Source of the DNA: JAFGAS01 sp963809875
Lineage (GTDB): Bacteria > Desulfobacterota > Zymogenia > Zymogenales > Zymogenaceae
Reading direction: 5' to 3'
Length of the DNA: 64,000 bases
Assembly (NCBI GenBank): GCA_963809875.1
Contig: CAWELC010000009.1
Coordinates: 1 to 64,000, forward strand
Part shown: piece by piece, positions 38,022 through 47,441 of the stretch
How the letters are laid out: every line of letters begins with the position of its first letter
How positions within the stretch are numbered: the first letter of the stretch is position 1
Notes under the pieces: generated by a model
Told to the model about the DNA's origin: nothing
What the model saw: only the letters and a program-made list of their open reading frames with translations
Databases searched by the model: none
Made by a program: the position numbers and the translations under genes

Positions 38022-39273
38022 TTGCCCGATTCCGACTACCCCAAGCTCAGAAACGTCGAGTTCATCCCCACCAGCGTCGGGGAAAAACAGGGCCTCATCC
38101 TGAGGGACCCGTTCCTCTACACCGACAAGATCCTCTTCATCCCCCGGGAGATCGTGGGCGTTATCCAGTTCTTTGACGGCACCAAGACCTATCGGCAGAT
38201 CGCCGAGGAGATCCTGCGCCTGTCGGGGAGCCGCGTCGCCGAGAGCGATGTCAAAATAGTCGCCGACGAGCTGGACAGGAGCCACTACCTGGTCAGCGAA
38301 TCGTTCCTGAAGCAAAAGCGCCGCGTCGATGAGGACTTCTTTAACTCTCCCGTGCGCCGGCCGGCCCACGCCGGGGCGGGCTATCGGGCCCAGCCCGACG
38401 AGCTGAGGACGGAGCTTGCGTCCTACTTCGCCGGGGTCACCGATGACGCCCCGAACGCCGGCGCGCCCGGCAACGGCCTTGCGGCGGTGATCGCCCCGCA
38501 CATCAGCATCAATGCCGGGGGAGCCTGCTTTGCCCGCGTCTACGACGCGATCAGGGCGGCCGGGGCCTGCCGACCTCTACGTGATCCTCGGCATCGGGCA
38601 CGCCGGCATCGACGACCTCTTCGCCGGCACAAAGAAGGACTTTGAGACCCCCCTCGGAGTGGCCGCCACCGATCGGAGTTTCATGGAAGAGCTGTCGGGA
38701 CGCTTTTCCGACCGGCTTTTTTCGGGCGAGATACTCCACCGCACCGAACACACCATCGAGTTTCAAACGATTTTCCTGAAATACGTCTTCGGGGACGCGC
38801 CCTTTGCCATCGCGCCGGTCCTGGCGTCGTTTCCCCACATGATCTTTGCTCACGACCGTTTTTCGGCCGTCAGGGCCGTTGCCGAGGAGTTCATCGCCGC
38901 GCTGCGCGATGCCATCGCCGCCTACCGCGGCCGCGTTGTGCTGGTGGCCTCGGTCGATTTTGCCCACGTGGGGGTCAAGTACGGGGACGAAAACCCCCCG
39001 ACCGACGGAGAGATCGAGCGGGTCAAAGAGCGCGACCGCGAAATGATCGATATCATCGCGGCGGGCGACGCCCAGGCGTTTCTCTCCCACATCGTCTCCG
39101 ACGACGACCGGCGCAGGGTCTGCGGCTTTCCGGCGATCTATACGATGCTGTCGGTCCTTTCCGGCGCCAGGGGCACGCTCCTCTCCTACGACAGCACGGT
39201 GATGGACGAGGTCAACTCCACCGTCACCTTTGCCGGGATGGTCTTTGAGGGCAGGACACCGAAGGGGGCGTGA
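38022..39273 (+). CDS. MEMO-family protein with N-terminal extension (AmmeMemoRadiSam-B-like; one break)
   Basis: About 417 residues. The C-terminal 270 residues match the MEMO fold: VIAPHISINAGG, VILGIGHAG, HRTEHTIEFQTIFLKY, VASVDFAHVG and CGFPAIYTMLSVL. These carry the His/Asp/Cys set around the dioxygenase-like metal site. The N-terminal 130 residues form an extra domain (TYRQIAEEILRLSG...) like the PqqD-type or winged-helix part in some relatives. The TTG start has AAGGGA upstream. One surplus base near 38571 breaks the frame. MEMO proteins usually sit with AMMECR1 and a radical SAM enzyme; neither is adjacent here. Confidence 0.8.
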
Positions 39274-39340
39274 CGACGCGGCGGGCGACCCGGGCAGGGC
39301 GTCGGGTCCCGGACAACATACACCACGCGATACGGGGGAA

Positions 39341-40524
39341 GTGCCATCTTTAAGCGATCAAAAAAAACGGCCCTGATCGTTCCCACGGGGCTCGAGGAAT
39401 TCAACTACGGGCCGGGCCATCCGCTCAAGTGGGAGCGGGTGACCTACGCGCTGGAGCTGATGCACCACTACGGCCTGGACAAGCTGCCGAATGCGTTGTA
39501 TCTGTCCCCGCCCCCGGCGACCGTCGAGGACGTTTTGACCTATCACGATCCCGGCTACGTGGAGGCCCTCCAGACGGCCAACGACGGCCAATACCTGCCC
39601 GAGCTGGTCAAATACAATATCGGCCCGGGCGATAACCCGGTCTTTCCGGGGGTCTTTGACTTTTCGCTGTCGGTGTTGGGCAACACGCTCGGGGCGGCCC
39701 GGGCCGTCGCCGAGGGAAAGGCGTGGGCCGCCTTCAACATGGCCGGCGGGATGCACCACTGCATGAACGATAGGGCTTCGGGCTTCTGCTTCGTCAACGA
39801 CATCGTCATCGGCATCAACTATCTGCTCAGCAAGAAACTCAAGGTCATGTACGTGGATATCGATGCCCACCACGGCGACGGCGTGCAGGCCGCCTTCTAC
39901 GATACCGACCGCGTGCTGACGCTTTCGTTCCACGAGAGCGGAAAGTCGCTCTTTCCCGGTACCGGCTTCGTCAATGAGATCGGCCGGGACAAGGGAAAGG
40001 GGTATTCGGTCAACGTGCCGCTGCGCTACGGGACCGACGACCGCACCTTCATGTGGGCCTTTGACGACGTCTTCATCCCGATCATCGAGAAATTTTCCCC
40101 GGACGTGCTGGTGTCCCAGGTCGGATGCGACATGATGCTGACCGATCCCCTGGCAAACCTCAATCTCACTTCCCAGGGCTACGTCCACGCCGTGACCAAG
40201 ATGCGCGAGCGGGCCAAACGGTGGGTCGTCCTGGGCGGCGGCGGATACAACCACTTCAACACCGCCCGGCTCTGGACGATGGTCTGGGCGATCATGAACG
40301 ACGCGGCGCTGCCGGAAAAGCTCCCCGAGAAGTTCGTGAAGAAGGCCAAAGACGAGGGGTTTGACCTCCACGGGCTGTCCGACCCGCCGTACCGGCTGGA
40401 CGAATGGCGCAAGCAGGAGGTGATGATCGAGGCGGGAAAGAGCATCCGTGACGTCCAGCGGGACGTCTTCGGCCTCCTTAAGATAAAGATAAAGAAGAGA
40501 TTCTTCGACGATATCTTTTCGTGA
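39341..40524 (+). CDS. Histone-deacetylase-family (AcuC-like) deacetylase
   Basis: A zinc deacetylase of the HDAC/AcuC/APAH family, acting on acetyl-lysine or acetylpolyamines. The active-site features are MHHCMNDRASGFCFVND (paired His), VDIDAHHGDG (zinc Asp/His), SFHES, QVGCDMM and LGGGGYN. The N-terminal GLEEFNYGPGHPLKWER lies upstream of the first in-frame start (GTG 39439). It is reached from GTG 39341 if the run of eight A (39360-39367) is really nine. About 394 residues in that reading. The C-terminus has a basic tail KIKIKKRFFDD. Confidence 0.85.
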
Positions 40525-40645
40525 TGAGGCCGTTTCGCAATGGGGTCGCGATCCGGACCCGCTCACGTCCCATCGCATCTGTTTGCTCCGCCGGGGGAAA
40601 AGTTGGCTTTTCCCCCTTTGGATTTCCATCGGCCTGGAGCGTCTC

Positions 40646-42219
40646 ATGGCGCTGACAAGGATCATCGAGGCGCTGGCCGAACCGGCGCGCCTACCCGAGC
40701 CCACCAAAGACGGTCGCCGTCCTGCAGACCCATATCTCGGTCGTCTTTGTCGCCGACGAGCTCGTCTTCAAGATCAAAAAGCCGGTGAGCTTCGGGTTCC
40801 TCGATTTTTCCGACGCTGGCCAAGCGCAAATATTACTGCGAGGAGGAGGTCAGGCTCAATGCGCGGCTCTGCCCTGACGTCTACCTGGGCGTCGTCCCGA
40901 TTACCGACGACGGGGCGCCGGATCGCGGTTGGTGGAAAGGGCGCGATCATCGAATACGCCGTCACCATGAAGAGGCTCCCGCAGGAGTCGATGATGGACG
41001 TGCTCCTGGAGCGGGGTCAGGTGACGCCCCACGATATCGGCAGGATTGCAGATGTCCTCGTGCCTTTTTACCGCGGCGCCCTGGCCGGACCGTACGTCGA
41101 CCGGTACGGGACGATCGGGGTCGTCGGACTCAACTGCGACGAGAATTTCAACCAGACGAAGCCGTACATCGGCAGGACCCTGACGCCCGAATATTTCGAG
41201 GCCGTCAAGGGGTTTACCGAGCACGTCTTCAGAACGAAGGCCGACCTCTTCGAGGAGCGAATCCGCGGCGGGTACATCCGGGAGGGACACGGCGACCTCC
41301 ACTCCCGAAATATATGCGTTACTCCGAGGGACGTGTACATCTATGACTGCATCGAGTTCAACGAGCGGTTCAGGATGGGGGACGTGGCCCAGGATATCGC
41401 CTTTCTCTCGATGGACCTCGATTTTTTCAGATATCCCGGCCTCTCGCGTCTCTTTGTCCAGGAGTACGTCGGCCGGTCGGGGGATACGGTACTGGCATCG
41501 CTGGTCGACTTCTACGCCTGCTACCACGCGTTCTCCCGGGGCAAGGTCATCAGCTTCGAGCTGGGGGAAGCCGAGATCGACACCGGCGAAAAGGAAGATG
41601 CCGCCCGGCGGGCCCGCGCCTATTTCCACCTGGCCCACCACTACGCGATAAAGGAGACCAGCCCCTTTCTCGTCATCACGTTCGGACTGGCCGGCACCGG
41701 CAAGAGCAGGGTCGCGGACGTTGCTGGCCCAGGAGATGGGTTTTGAGGTGGTCAGGTCCGACGAGGTGCGAAAGGAGATTGCCGGCATCGAGCGGGACGA
41801 GCACCGCTTCGACGGGTACCAGGAGGGGATCTACTCGCGGCAGCATGACCCGAAAGACTTACGACACGCTGATAGACAGGGCGCGCCGGCTCCTCTCGGA
41901 AAACCGGTCGGTGATCCTGGACGCGTGTTTCCTCGGGGAGGATGAGCGCGCCGAAGCGCTCGATGCCGCCCGCAAGAGCGGCTCCCGCTTTCTCATCGTC
42001 GCCACAACGTCTCCCGACGGCGTCGTGAAAAAGAGGATCAGGCAGCGCATGAAAGGCAAAAGCGTCTCCGACGCGACCTTTGAGGTCTATCTGAAGCAAA
42101 AGCTGCTGCAGCAGCCGCTGACCGACCGGGAGCGGCCCCACGCCCTCGGCCTGGATACGACGCGGGATGAACGCCGGAACCTTCGCGCGATCGTGGGCCG
42201 CCTGCTGTTGGGAACGTGA
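40646..42219 (+). CDS. Bifunctional APH-like kinase / P-loop ATPase (frame broken)
   Basis: About 522 residues when joined, the length of the known two-domain family annotated as bifunctional aminoglycoside phosphotransferase/ATP-binding protein. The N-terminal part resembles small-molecule kinases with the catalytic loop GHGDLHSRNI and the YDCIEFNERFR...D metal region. The C-terminal third is a P-loop kinase (GLAGTGKS, then DACFLGEDERAEA), similar to gluconate-kinase/zeta-type AAA_33 proteins. Surplus bases near 40711, 40816, 40921, 41721 and 41846 break it. Real substrate unknown; antibiotic resistance is not implied. Confidence 0.78.
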
Positions 42220-42258
42220 GATGTGACCGCCTTCACAGAATACGGGACGATTTGTGAG

Positions 42259-43263
42259 ATGATACCTTCGACGAACATGACACAAAAGAAATTCGACGTC
42301 TGCGGGATCGGCAGCCCCCTCCTGGACTTTATCGTCGAGGTGGATGATAAGGTGCTGGCCGAAATCGATATGAAAAAGGGCCAGATGCACCTCATCGACG
42401 AGGGACAGAGCGCCCGGATCCTCGAGATGATCGAGGGCTATCGGGTCAAGACCGCCCCCGGCGGCTCGTCGGCCAACACATTGGCCTGTATCTGCGCGCT
42501 GGGGGGGAGTGCGGTCTTCCTCGGCAAGATCGGCGACGACTATCATGGGACGGTGTACGAGCAGAGCACCATCAGCGACGGGGTCTGCACCAAGCTGGCG
42601 AAGCACGAATCGGCAAAGACCGGCCACGCCATCACGTTCATCACCCCGGATTCGGAGCGGACGTTTGCCACCCACCTGGGGGCGGCGCTCCATTTTCGCA
42701 AGGACGACGTCTTTGACCAGGATATACGGGAAAGCCGGATCCTGCATATAGAGGGATATCAGCTGGAGGATCCCGACCTCAAACAGACGTGCATCCACGC
42801 GATGGAGGTCGCCCGGGGGGCCGACGGCAAGGTTTCCATCGACCTGGCCGACCCGGCCCTTATCGGCAGGAACCTCGAGCCGATCAGGGATCTCGTGCGC
42901 GAGTACGCCGATATCATCTTCGTCAATGAGCTCGAGGCCCGGGCCTTTACGGGACTGGACGACGAGGAACAGGCACTCTCCCGGATATACGACCTGTGCG
43001 AGGTGGCGGTCGTCAAGCTCGGCGATCGGGGAAGCCTCATTAAGGCCGAGGGCCGGATCATCAGGGTCCCGATCTATCCGGTGGCGGTTGCCAACACCAA
43101 CGGAGCGGGAGACGCCTACGCGGCGGGCATACTTTTTTCCATGGCCCACGGCATCGATTTCGATCGGGCGGGAAAGATCGCCGCATATATCGCGGCCCAA
43201 GTCGTCGGCAGCGTCGGGGCGCGGCCGGAGCGAAGCCTTGCCGATGAGATACGGAATCTTTAA
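42259..43263 (+). CDS. PfkB-family sugar/nucleoside kinase (adenosine-kinase-like)
   Basis: The roughly 334-residue protein carries the ribokinase-family features: CGIGSPLLDFIVEVDD at the start, the GGSSANTLACICALGG signature (about residue 60) and the ATP/anion-hole motif NTNGAGDAYAAGILF with the catalytic Asp (about 275). The spacing and 'TAPGGSSANT' resemble adenosine-kinase-like bacterial proteins, so the substrate may be a nucleoside or sugar. ATG 42259 or ATG 42277 could be the start; GTG 42223 is less likely. Confidence 0.85.
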   Translation: MIPSTNMTQKKFDVCGIGSPLLDFIVEVDDKVLAEIDMKKGQMHLIDEGQSARILEMIEGYRVKTAPGGSSANTLACICALGGSAVFLGKIGDDYHGTVYEQSTISDGVCTKLAKHESAKTGHAITFITPDSERTFATHLGAALHFRKDDVFDQDIRESRILHIEGYQLEDPDLKQTCIHAMEVARGADGKVSIDLADPALIGRNLEPIRDLVREYADIIFVNELEARAFTGLDDEEQALSRIYDLCEVAVVKLGDRGSLIKAEGRIIRVPIYPVAVANTNGAGDAYAAGILFSMAHGIDFDRAGKIAAYIAAQVVGSVGARPERSLADEIRNL

Positions 43264-43290
43264 ATCCTATATACAAAAAGGAGGAGTGCG

Positions 43291-43998
43291 ATGAACTTCG
43301 GAAAAAGAAATTCGGTCTTTTTAGTTGTCCTTTTGGCGGCACTGATCTGCTTTGGTTCCCTGCCCGCCTTCGCCCAGGCCGGGGGCGCTTCCCTGACCAT
43401 CAACAAGCGGGGGTATGCTCCGGGCGAGTCGATCACCGCCACCTTTTCGGCTCCGGCGGGCCTGCCCACGAACGCGTGGATCGGGCTTATCCCCTCGTCG
43501 GTCCCCCATGGGAGCGAGGCGACCAACGACCAGAACGACCTGTCGTATCAGTACCTGAGCGGATCGACCTATGGAACGATGGTCTTTACCGCCCCAACCA
43601 CTCCGGGAAGTTATGACCTTCGCCTGAACAGCTCCGATAACAACGGAGCCGAGCTGACGTACGTCTCGTTTACCGTTTCGGGCGGCGCACCCGCGTCGTC
43701 CGCTTCGCTGAGGCTCGTCAAATACAGCTTTTCCCCCGGCGAGTCGGTCCCGGTAAGCTTCACCGCCCCGGCGGGCCTGCCCACGAACGCCTGGGTGGGG
43801 GTCATCCCGTCGTGGGTGGCCCACGGCAGCGAGGCGACCAACGATCAACAGGACCTGTCGTATCAGTATCTGGAGGGAAGGACGTCGGGGACGCTCTATT
43901 TCAGCGCGCCGACGACACCGGGCTCTTACGACCTTCGGATGAACAGCGGCGACAGCAACGGAAGTGAGCTGACGTACGTCAACTTTACCGTTCGCTAG
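43291..43998 (+). CDS. Secreted protein of two tandem beta-sandwich-like repeats
   Basis: The 235-residue product has a signal peptide cut near AFAQA and two copies of a domain of about 95 residues (about 33-130 and 138-235). Each copy has a PGES entry, then APAGLPTNAW, a GSEATNDQ block, DLSYQYL, a TTPGSYDLR block and a final F-T-V strand. Copies are highly similar, so duplication is recent or under concerted selection. Similar modules occur in secreted bacterial proteins; function is unknown. GGAGGAG precedes the ATG. A terminator follows. Confidence 0.75.
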   Translation: MNFGKRNSVFLVVLLAALICFGSLPAFAQAGGASLTINKRGYAPGESITATFSAPAGLPTNAWIGLIPSSVPHGSEATNDQNDLSYQYLSGSTYGTMVFTAPTTPGSYDLRLNSSDNNGAELTYVSFTVSGGAPASSASLRLVKYSFSPGESVPVSFTAPAGLPTNAWVGVIPSWVAHGSEATNDQQDLSYQYLEGRTSGTLYFSAPTTPGSYDLRMNSGDSNGSELTYVNFTVR

Positions 43999-44022
43999 AG
44001 AAACGGCTTTCGTGTTTGTCAA

Positions 44023-44075
44023 GGGGCCTCGGTGTCCGCGTCGCCGAACGGCGAAGGGACCGGGCCCCTTTTTTT
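44023..44075 (+). terminator. Rho-independent terminator before selA
   Basis: Arms GGGGCCTCGGT (44023-44033) and ACCGGGCCCC (44059-44068) enclose a loop containing a small cgccgaac stem, then a run of seven T. It ends transcription of the secreted repeat gene, so selA needs its own promoter. Confidence 0.75.
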
Positions 44076-44146
44076 GGCCGCCCCCTTTTTAGACCGATGT
44101 TTGAGCGAAAACGCCCCCGACAGCCCGGCCCAAACGCTCATTTTCC

Positions 44147-44175
44147 TTGAGAGTTCCACAAAAACATGATAAAGT
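44147..44175 (+). promoter_or_regulatory. Possible promoter of the selA-A2M unit
   Basis: TTGAGA (44147-44152) is followed 16-17 bases later by ATAAAG/TAAAGT in a short AT-rich patch, between the terminator above and the selA start. The -10 match is weak, so this is only a candidate. Confidence 0.35.
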
Positions 44176-44199
44176 TCACACAAATTACCGAGCGGCGCC

Positions 44200-45652
44200 A
44201 TGCCAAAAAAGACCGAAAAACCGGCCCCTCAATCCCCCCTCTCCAGGCTCCCCGCCGTGGATAAACTCCTGGCTCATCCACGGGTTCAGGGAGCTCTCGG
44301 GGCACTTTCCCGCAATGGTGGTCAAACAGGCGGTCCGCGGGGCAGTATCGGACGCCCGCAGGCAGCTGAGGGAGCACCCGACTTCGGAGGGGATCCCGGA
44401 GCCCACGCTCCTTTCCCTCATCGAACAGTGGCTGCTCAGGTCGATCACCCCGCGGCTGGTGCCCGTCATCAATGCCACCGGAATCATCCTGCACACTAAC
44501 CTCGGCCGCGCGCCGCTGGCGGCTTCGGCCGTCCAGCACGTCGCGGCGATCGCCTTGGGTTACTCCAATCTCGAATTCAATCTTGACGAGGGCCAACGGG
44601 GGTCGCGCCGGGACCATGTCTCGGGGATTATTGCCGAGATCACCGGCGCCCGAGCGTCGGTGGTCGTCAACAACAACGCCGCGGCGGTCCTGCTGGCCCT
44701 CAATACGCTGGCCGAAGGCAGGGAAGTCGTCGTCTCCCGGGGTGAGCTGGTGGAGATTGGAGGGGCGTTCCGCATTCCGGACGTCATGGAAAAGAGCGGC
44801 GCCCGCCTGCGGGAGGTGGGCACGACCAATCGGACGAGGCTTTCGGACTACGAGGCCGCCATCGGCTCCCAGACGGCGCTGCTGCTCAAGGTTCACACGT
44901 CCAACTACCGGATCGTCGGGTTTACCGAGGAGGTGTCGGCTTCGGATCTCGTCGTCCTCGGCAGGAAATACGGCATGCCGGTCATGGAGGACCTCGGCAG
45001 CGGTTCAATCATCGATCTGAGCCCGTGGGGCCTTCCCCATGAGCCGACCGTGTCCGAGGTGGTGTCTTCCGGTGTCGACGTTATCACTTTTTCCGGGGAT
45101 AAGCTGTTGGGGGCGGGCCAGGCGGGTTTTGTCATCGGCGCGCCCGAATATATCGAGCAGATCGCAAAAAATCCCCTGCATCGGGCCCTTCGCATCGACA
45201 AGATGACGCTGGCCGCGGTCGAGTCGACCCTCATGCTCTATCGAGATCGGGACGAGGCCCTCAGAAAGATCCCGGTCGTCGGAATGATCACGATGTCCTA
45301 TGACGAGACAAAGAAAAGGTCAGTCGGTATCGTCCGTCGGCTCAACCGGGAGCCGCACCCCCACCACCATGTCACGACCGCCGACGACTTTTCAGGGGTG
45401 GGCGGGGGGGCCTTTCCCACCGCCGAGCTGCCGACCAGGGTGGTGACGATCATCCCGATGGCCGAGAGCCCCGGCAGGCTCGAGGAGAGGCTGCGCAGAC
45501 AGGAGGTGCCGATTATCGCCCGGATCACCCATGAGCGGGTGATCCTCGACCCGCGCACCGTCACCGATCGCCAGATTCCTGATCTGGTCCGAGGGACGAT
45601 ATCCGCGCTGGCGGGTGGGGCGGGATCGACGCGGGAAGATAGACCCGAGTAG
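44200..45652 (+). CDS. selA: L-seryl-tRNA(Sec) selenium transferase (one frame break)
   Basis: SelA is a PLP enzyme that converts seryl-tRNA(Sec) to selenocysteyl-tRNA(Sec) with selenophosphate. Its presence shows that this organism inserts selenocysteine. About 484 residues: NATGIILHTNLGRAPL (about residue 88), VVVNNNAAAVLLAL, EVGTTNRTRLSDYE, the PLP lysine in TFSGDKLLGAGQAG and a complete C-terminus. One surplus base near 44289 breaks the N-terminal frame; ATG 44200 gives the family start. It heads a tightly packed run that includes the UGA-containing alpha-2-macroglobulin gene. selB, selD and selC are not in the window. Confidence 0.93.
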
Positions 45653-45675
45653 GATCATGTGCCAGGAGGAGTGCG

Positions 45676-45930
45676 ATGTCTGAAGAGGCTAAAGTCGGAG
45701 AGGTTATCAAATTCTTTGCCAAACCGTCGGTTGCCGCCGTAAAGGCGTTGGGCCCCATCAAGGTCGGCGACGAGCTCCGCTTCAAGGGCGCGACGACCGA
45801 CTTCGTCCAGGCCGTCGAGTCGCTACAGATCGACAACGCCGTCGTGACGGAGGTCCAGTCCGGGGCGCTTGTCGGGATCAAGGTAAATGACAAGGTCCGC
45901 CCGGGGGACGTCGTTTTTAAGACGGCATAG
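45676..45930 (+). CDS. Small EF-Tu domain-2-like protein
   Basis: The 84-residue protein is a stand-alone beta-barrel resembling domain 2 of translation factors. It has VGEVIKFFAKPSVAAVKA, then GPIKVGDELRFKG, TTDFVQAVESLQIDN and GIKVNDKVRPGDVVFK, the pattern of proteins annotated as translation elongation factor-like. It has no GTPase domain, so it is not SelB. It lies 23 bases after selA and has AGGAG before its ATG. A role in translation or selenocysteine handling is conceivable from position, but not shown. Confidence 0.75.
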   Translation: MSEEAKVGEVIKFFAKPSVAAVKALGPIKVGDELRFKGATTDFVQAVESLQIDNAVVTEVQSGALVGIKVNDKVRPGDVVFKTA

Positions 45931-45940
45931 CGTATACGAT

Positions 45941-46825
45941 ATGCTCATAGAAATAAAGGATCTCCACCACGTCTTTTTCCCCGGGACGCCCCTTGAGAAG
46001 GCGGCCCTCTCGGGAGTTAACCTTACTATCGCCGAGGGCGAGTTCGTCGCGCTCATCGGGCGCACCGGCTCGGGAAAGACGACGCTGGCCCTTTCGCTCA
46101 ACGGCCTGTTGATCCCGACCAGGGGCAGCGTCCGCGTCGGCGACGTGACCGTGACGCCGTCGACGAAGAAAACCGCGCGGCTCAGGGATCGGGTGGGGTT
46201 GGTCTTCCAGTACCCGGAACACCAGCTCTTCGAGGAAACGGTCATCTCCGAGATATCGTTCGGGCTCGTCAACCGGGGCGGGCTTTCGCGAGAAGAGATC
46301 GATGCGCGGGTGCACGATGCCGCTCGTCTGGTGAACCTCGACCTCGATCGGCTGAAGGACCGCTCGCCGTTCACGCTTTCGGGCGGGGAGCAGCGTAAGG
46401 TCGCCATCGCCTCGATCCTCTCCATGGAGCCGGATATCATCATCTTCGACGAGCCGACCCAGGGGCTCGATTCCCGGTCCCGTACGGAGGCACTGCGCTC
46501 GATCAAGAACCTCAACGCCCGCGGTAAGACCGTCATCATCATCTCCCACGATATGGAAGAGGTCATCGGGGTCGCCGATCGGATTGTCATTATCGAACGG
46601 GGCACGATTGTACTGGACCGGACGCCGGAGGGCCTCTTCTCCGATCAAACGCGGCTCGGTGTGGCGCGCCCCTTTCTGCCCGATGTCACGCAACTATTAA
46701 TCGGTTTGAAGGAGAAGGGATGGGATATCAAGACAAATATCTATCGTTGGGAACCGGCGCTGGCCGAGATCCTCTCGGGCATCGACGGGAGCTCCGCCGG
46801 CAAGCGGGGAGGTGCTGTACCATGA
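45941..46825 (+). CDS. ECF-type ABC transporter ATPase (EcfA/CbiO-like)
   Basis: The 294-residue ATPase has Walker A GRTGSGKTT, the EcfA-type Q-loop VFQYPEHQLFEETV, signature LSGGEQRKVAIASIL, Walker B IIIFDEPTQGLD and switch ISHDMEE. Such ATPases energise uptake of vitamins or metal ions with EcfT and an S component. Neither is encoded beside it, so it must pair with proteins made elsewhere. It starts 10 bases after the EF-like gene and overlaps the next gene by 4 bases. Confidence 0.87.
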   Translation: MLIEIKDLHHVFFPGTPLEKAALSGVNLTIAEGEFVALIGRTGSGKTTLALSLNGLLIPTRGSVRVGDVTVTPSTKKTARLRDRVGLVFQYPEHQLFEETVISEISFGLVNRGGLSREEIDARVHDAARLVNLDLDRLKDRSPFTLSGGEQRKVAIASILSMEPDIIIFDEPTQGLDSRSRTEALRSIKNLNARGKTVIIISHDMEEVIGVADRIVIIERGTIVLDRTPEGLFSDQTRLGVARPFLPDVTQLLIGLKEKGWDIKTNIYRWEPALAEILSGIDGSSAGKRGGAVP

Positions 46826-47418
46826 GCGCGGCCCGGCGGCTTTCGGGCGTCCTGCTTCTTTGTCTCCTGGCCATTCTCTGGGCCTGCCGCGCCAAGGCCC
46901 CCGAGACCCCCCAGGCCCCCGCGAAAGGCGGCGTCTTCTCCGACGTGATCGAGGCGATCAGTCAGGTCGAAGGGACCCTTCCCGAGGCGGCCGAGCGGGA
47001 CCGTGATGTGCCGCGAGACGAGTGGAAACTCATCGAGCAAGCCCGGGCGCGATTCACGCTGCCCCTCAACGAATACGGCTCCGCGACCGAGGGCGACTCG
47101 TATCAGCCGGAGACAACCGATACCACCGATGCCGTGGACACAAGCCAGGGGGATGCCTTGGATCTTATACTGGACGCCGAATGGAGCCAGTATCAGGCCC
47201 TCTCGGCCTCACTGCCCCCGGGGACTCCCGACCCCGAGCTCATTAAGAGCGCGCAGGATTCGCTGGCGGACTTCTATCGAGATCTGCCGACCCTGATGTC
47301 CGTCGTTCCCGACACCCAGCGCGAGCGGGTGCTCCATATAGTCGTGCTCAGATATCTTAATACGATCCTGCGGTCTGGGGTTGATCCTCGTCTCTTTACG
47401 ATCATGCAACCCCGCTGA
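46822..47418 (+). CDS. Lipoprotein of unknown function in the A2M unit
   Basis: The 198-residue product has a lipobox (ILWAC, Cys22), a Pro/Ala-rich linker and an acidic, mostly helical remainder (EAISQVEGTLPEAAERD ... RERVLHIVVLRYLNTIL). I recognise no family. It overlaps the ATPase gene and is followed 23 bases later by the YfaA-like gene, so it is probably part of the envelope A2M system. Confidence 0.65.
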   Translation: MSAARRLSGVLLLCLLAILWACRAKAPETPQAPAKGGVFSDVIEAISQVEGTLPEAAERDRDVPRDEWKLIEQARARFTLPLNEYGSATEGDSYQPETTDTTDAVDTSQGDALDLILDAEWSQYQALSASLPPGTPDPELIKSAQDSLADFYRDLPTLMSVVPDTQRERVLHIVVLRYLNTILRSGVDPRLFTIMQPR

Positions 47419-47441
47419 CTCCGGGGCAGAAGGAGCGTGTC

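Noticed and set aside
40646..42219. Aminoglycoside resistance gene.
   Set aside because: Only the general kinase fold is shared; the family with this two-domain layout is widespread and has no established antibiotic substrate.
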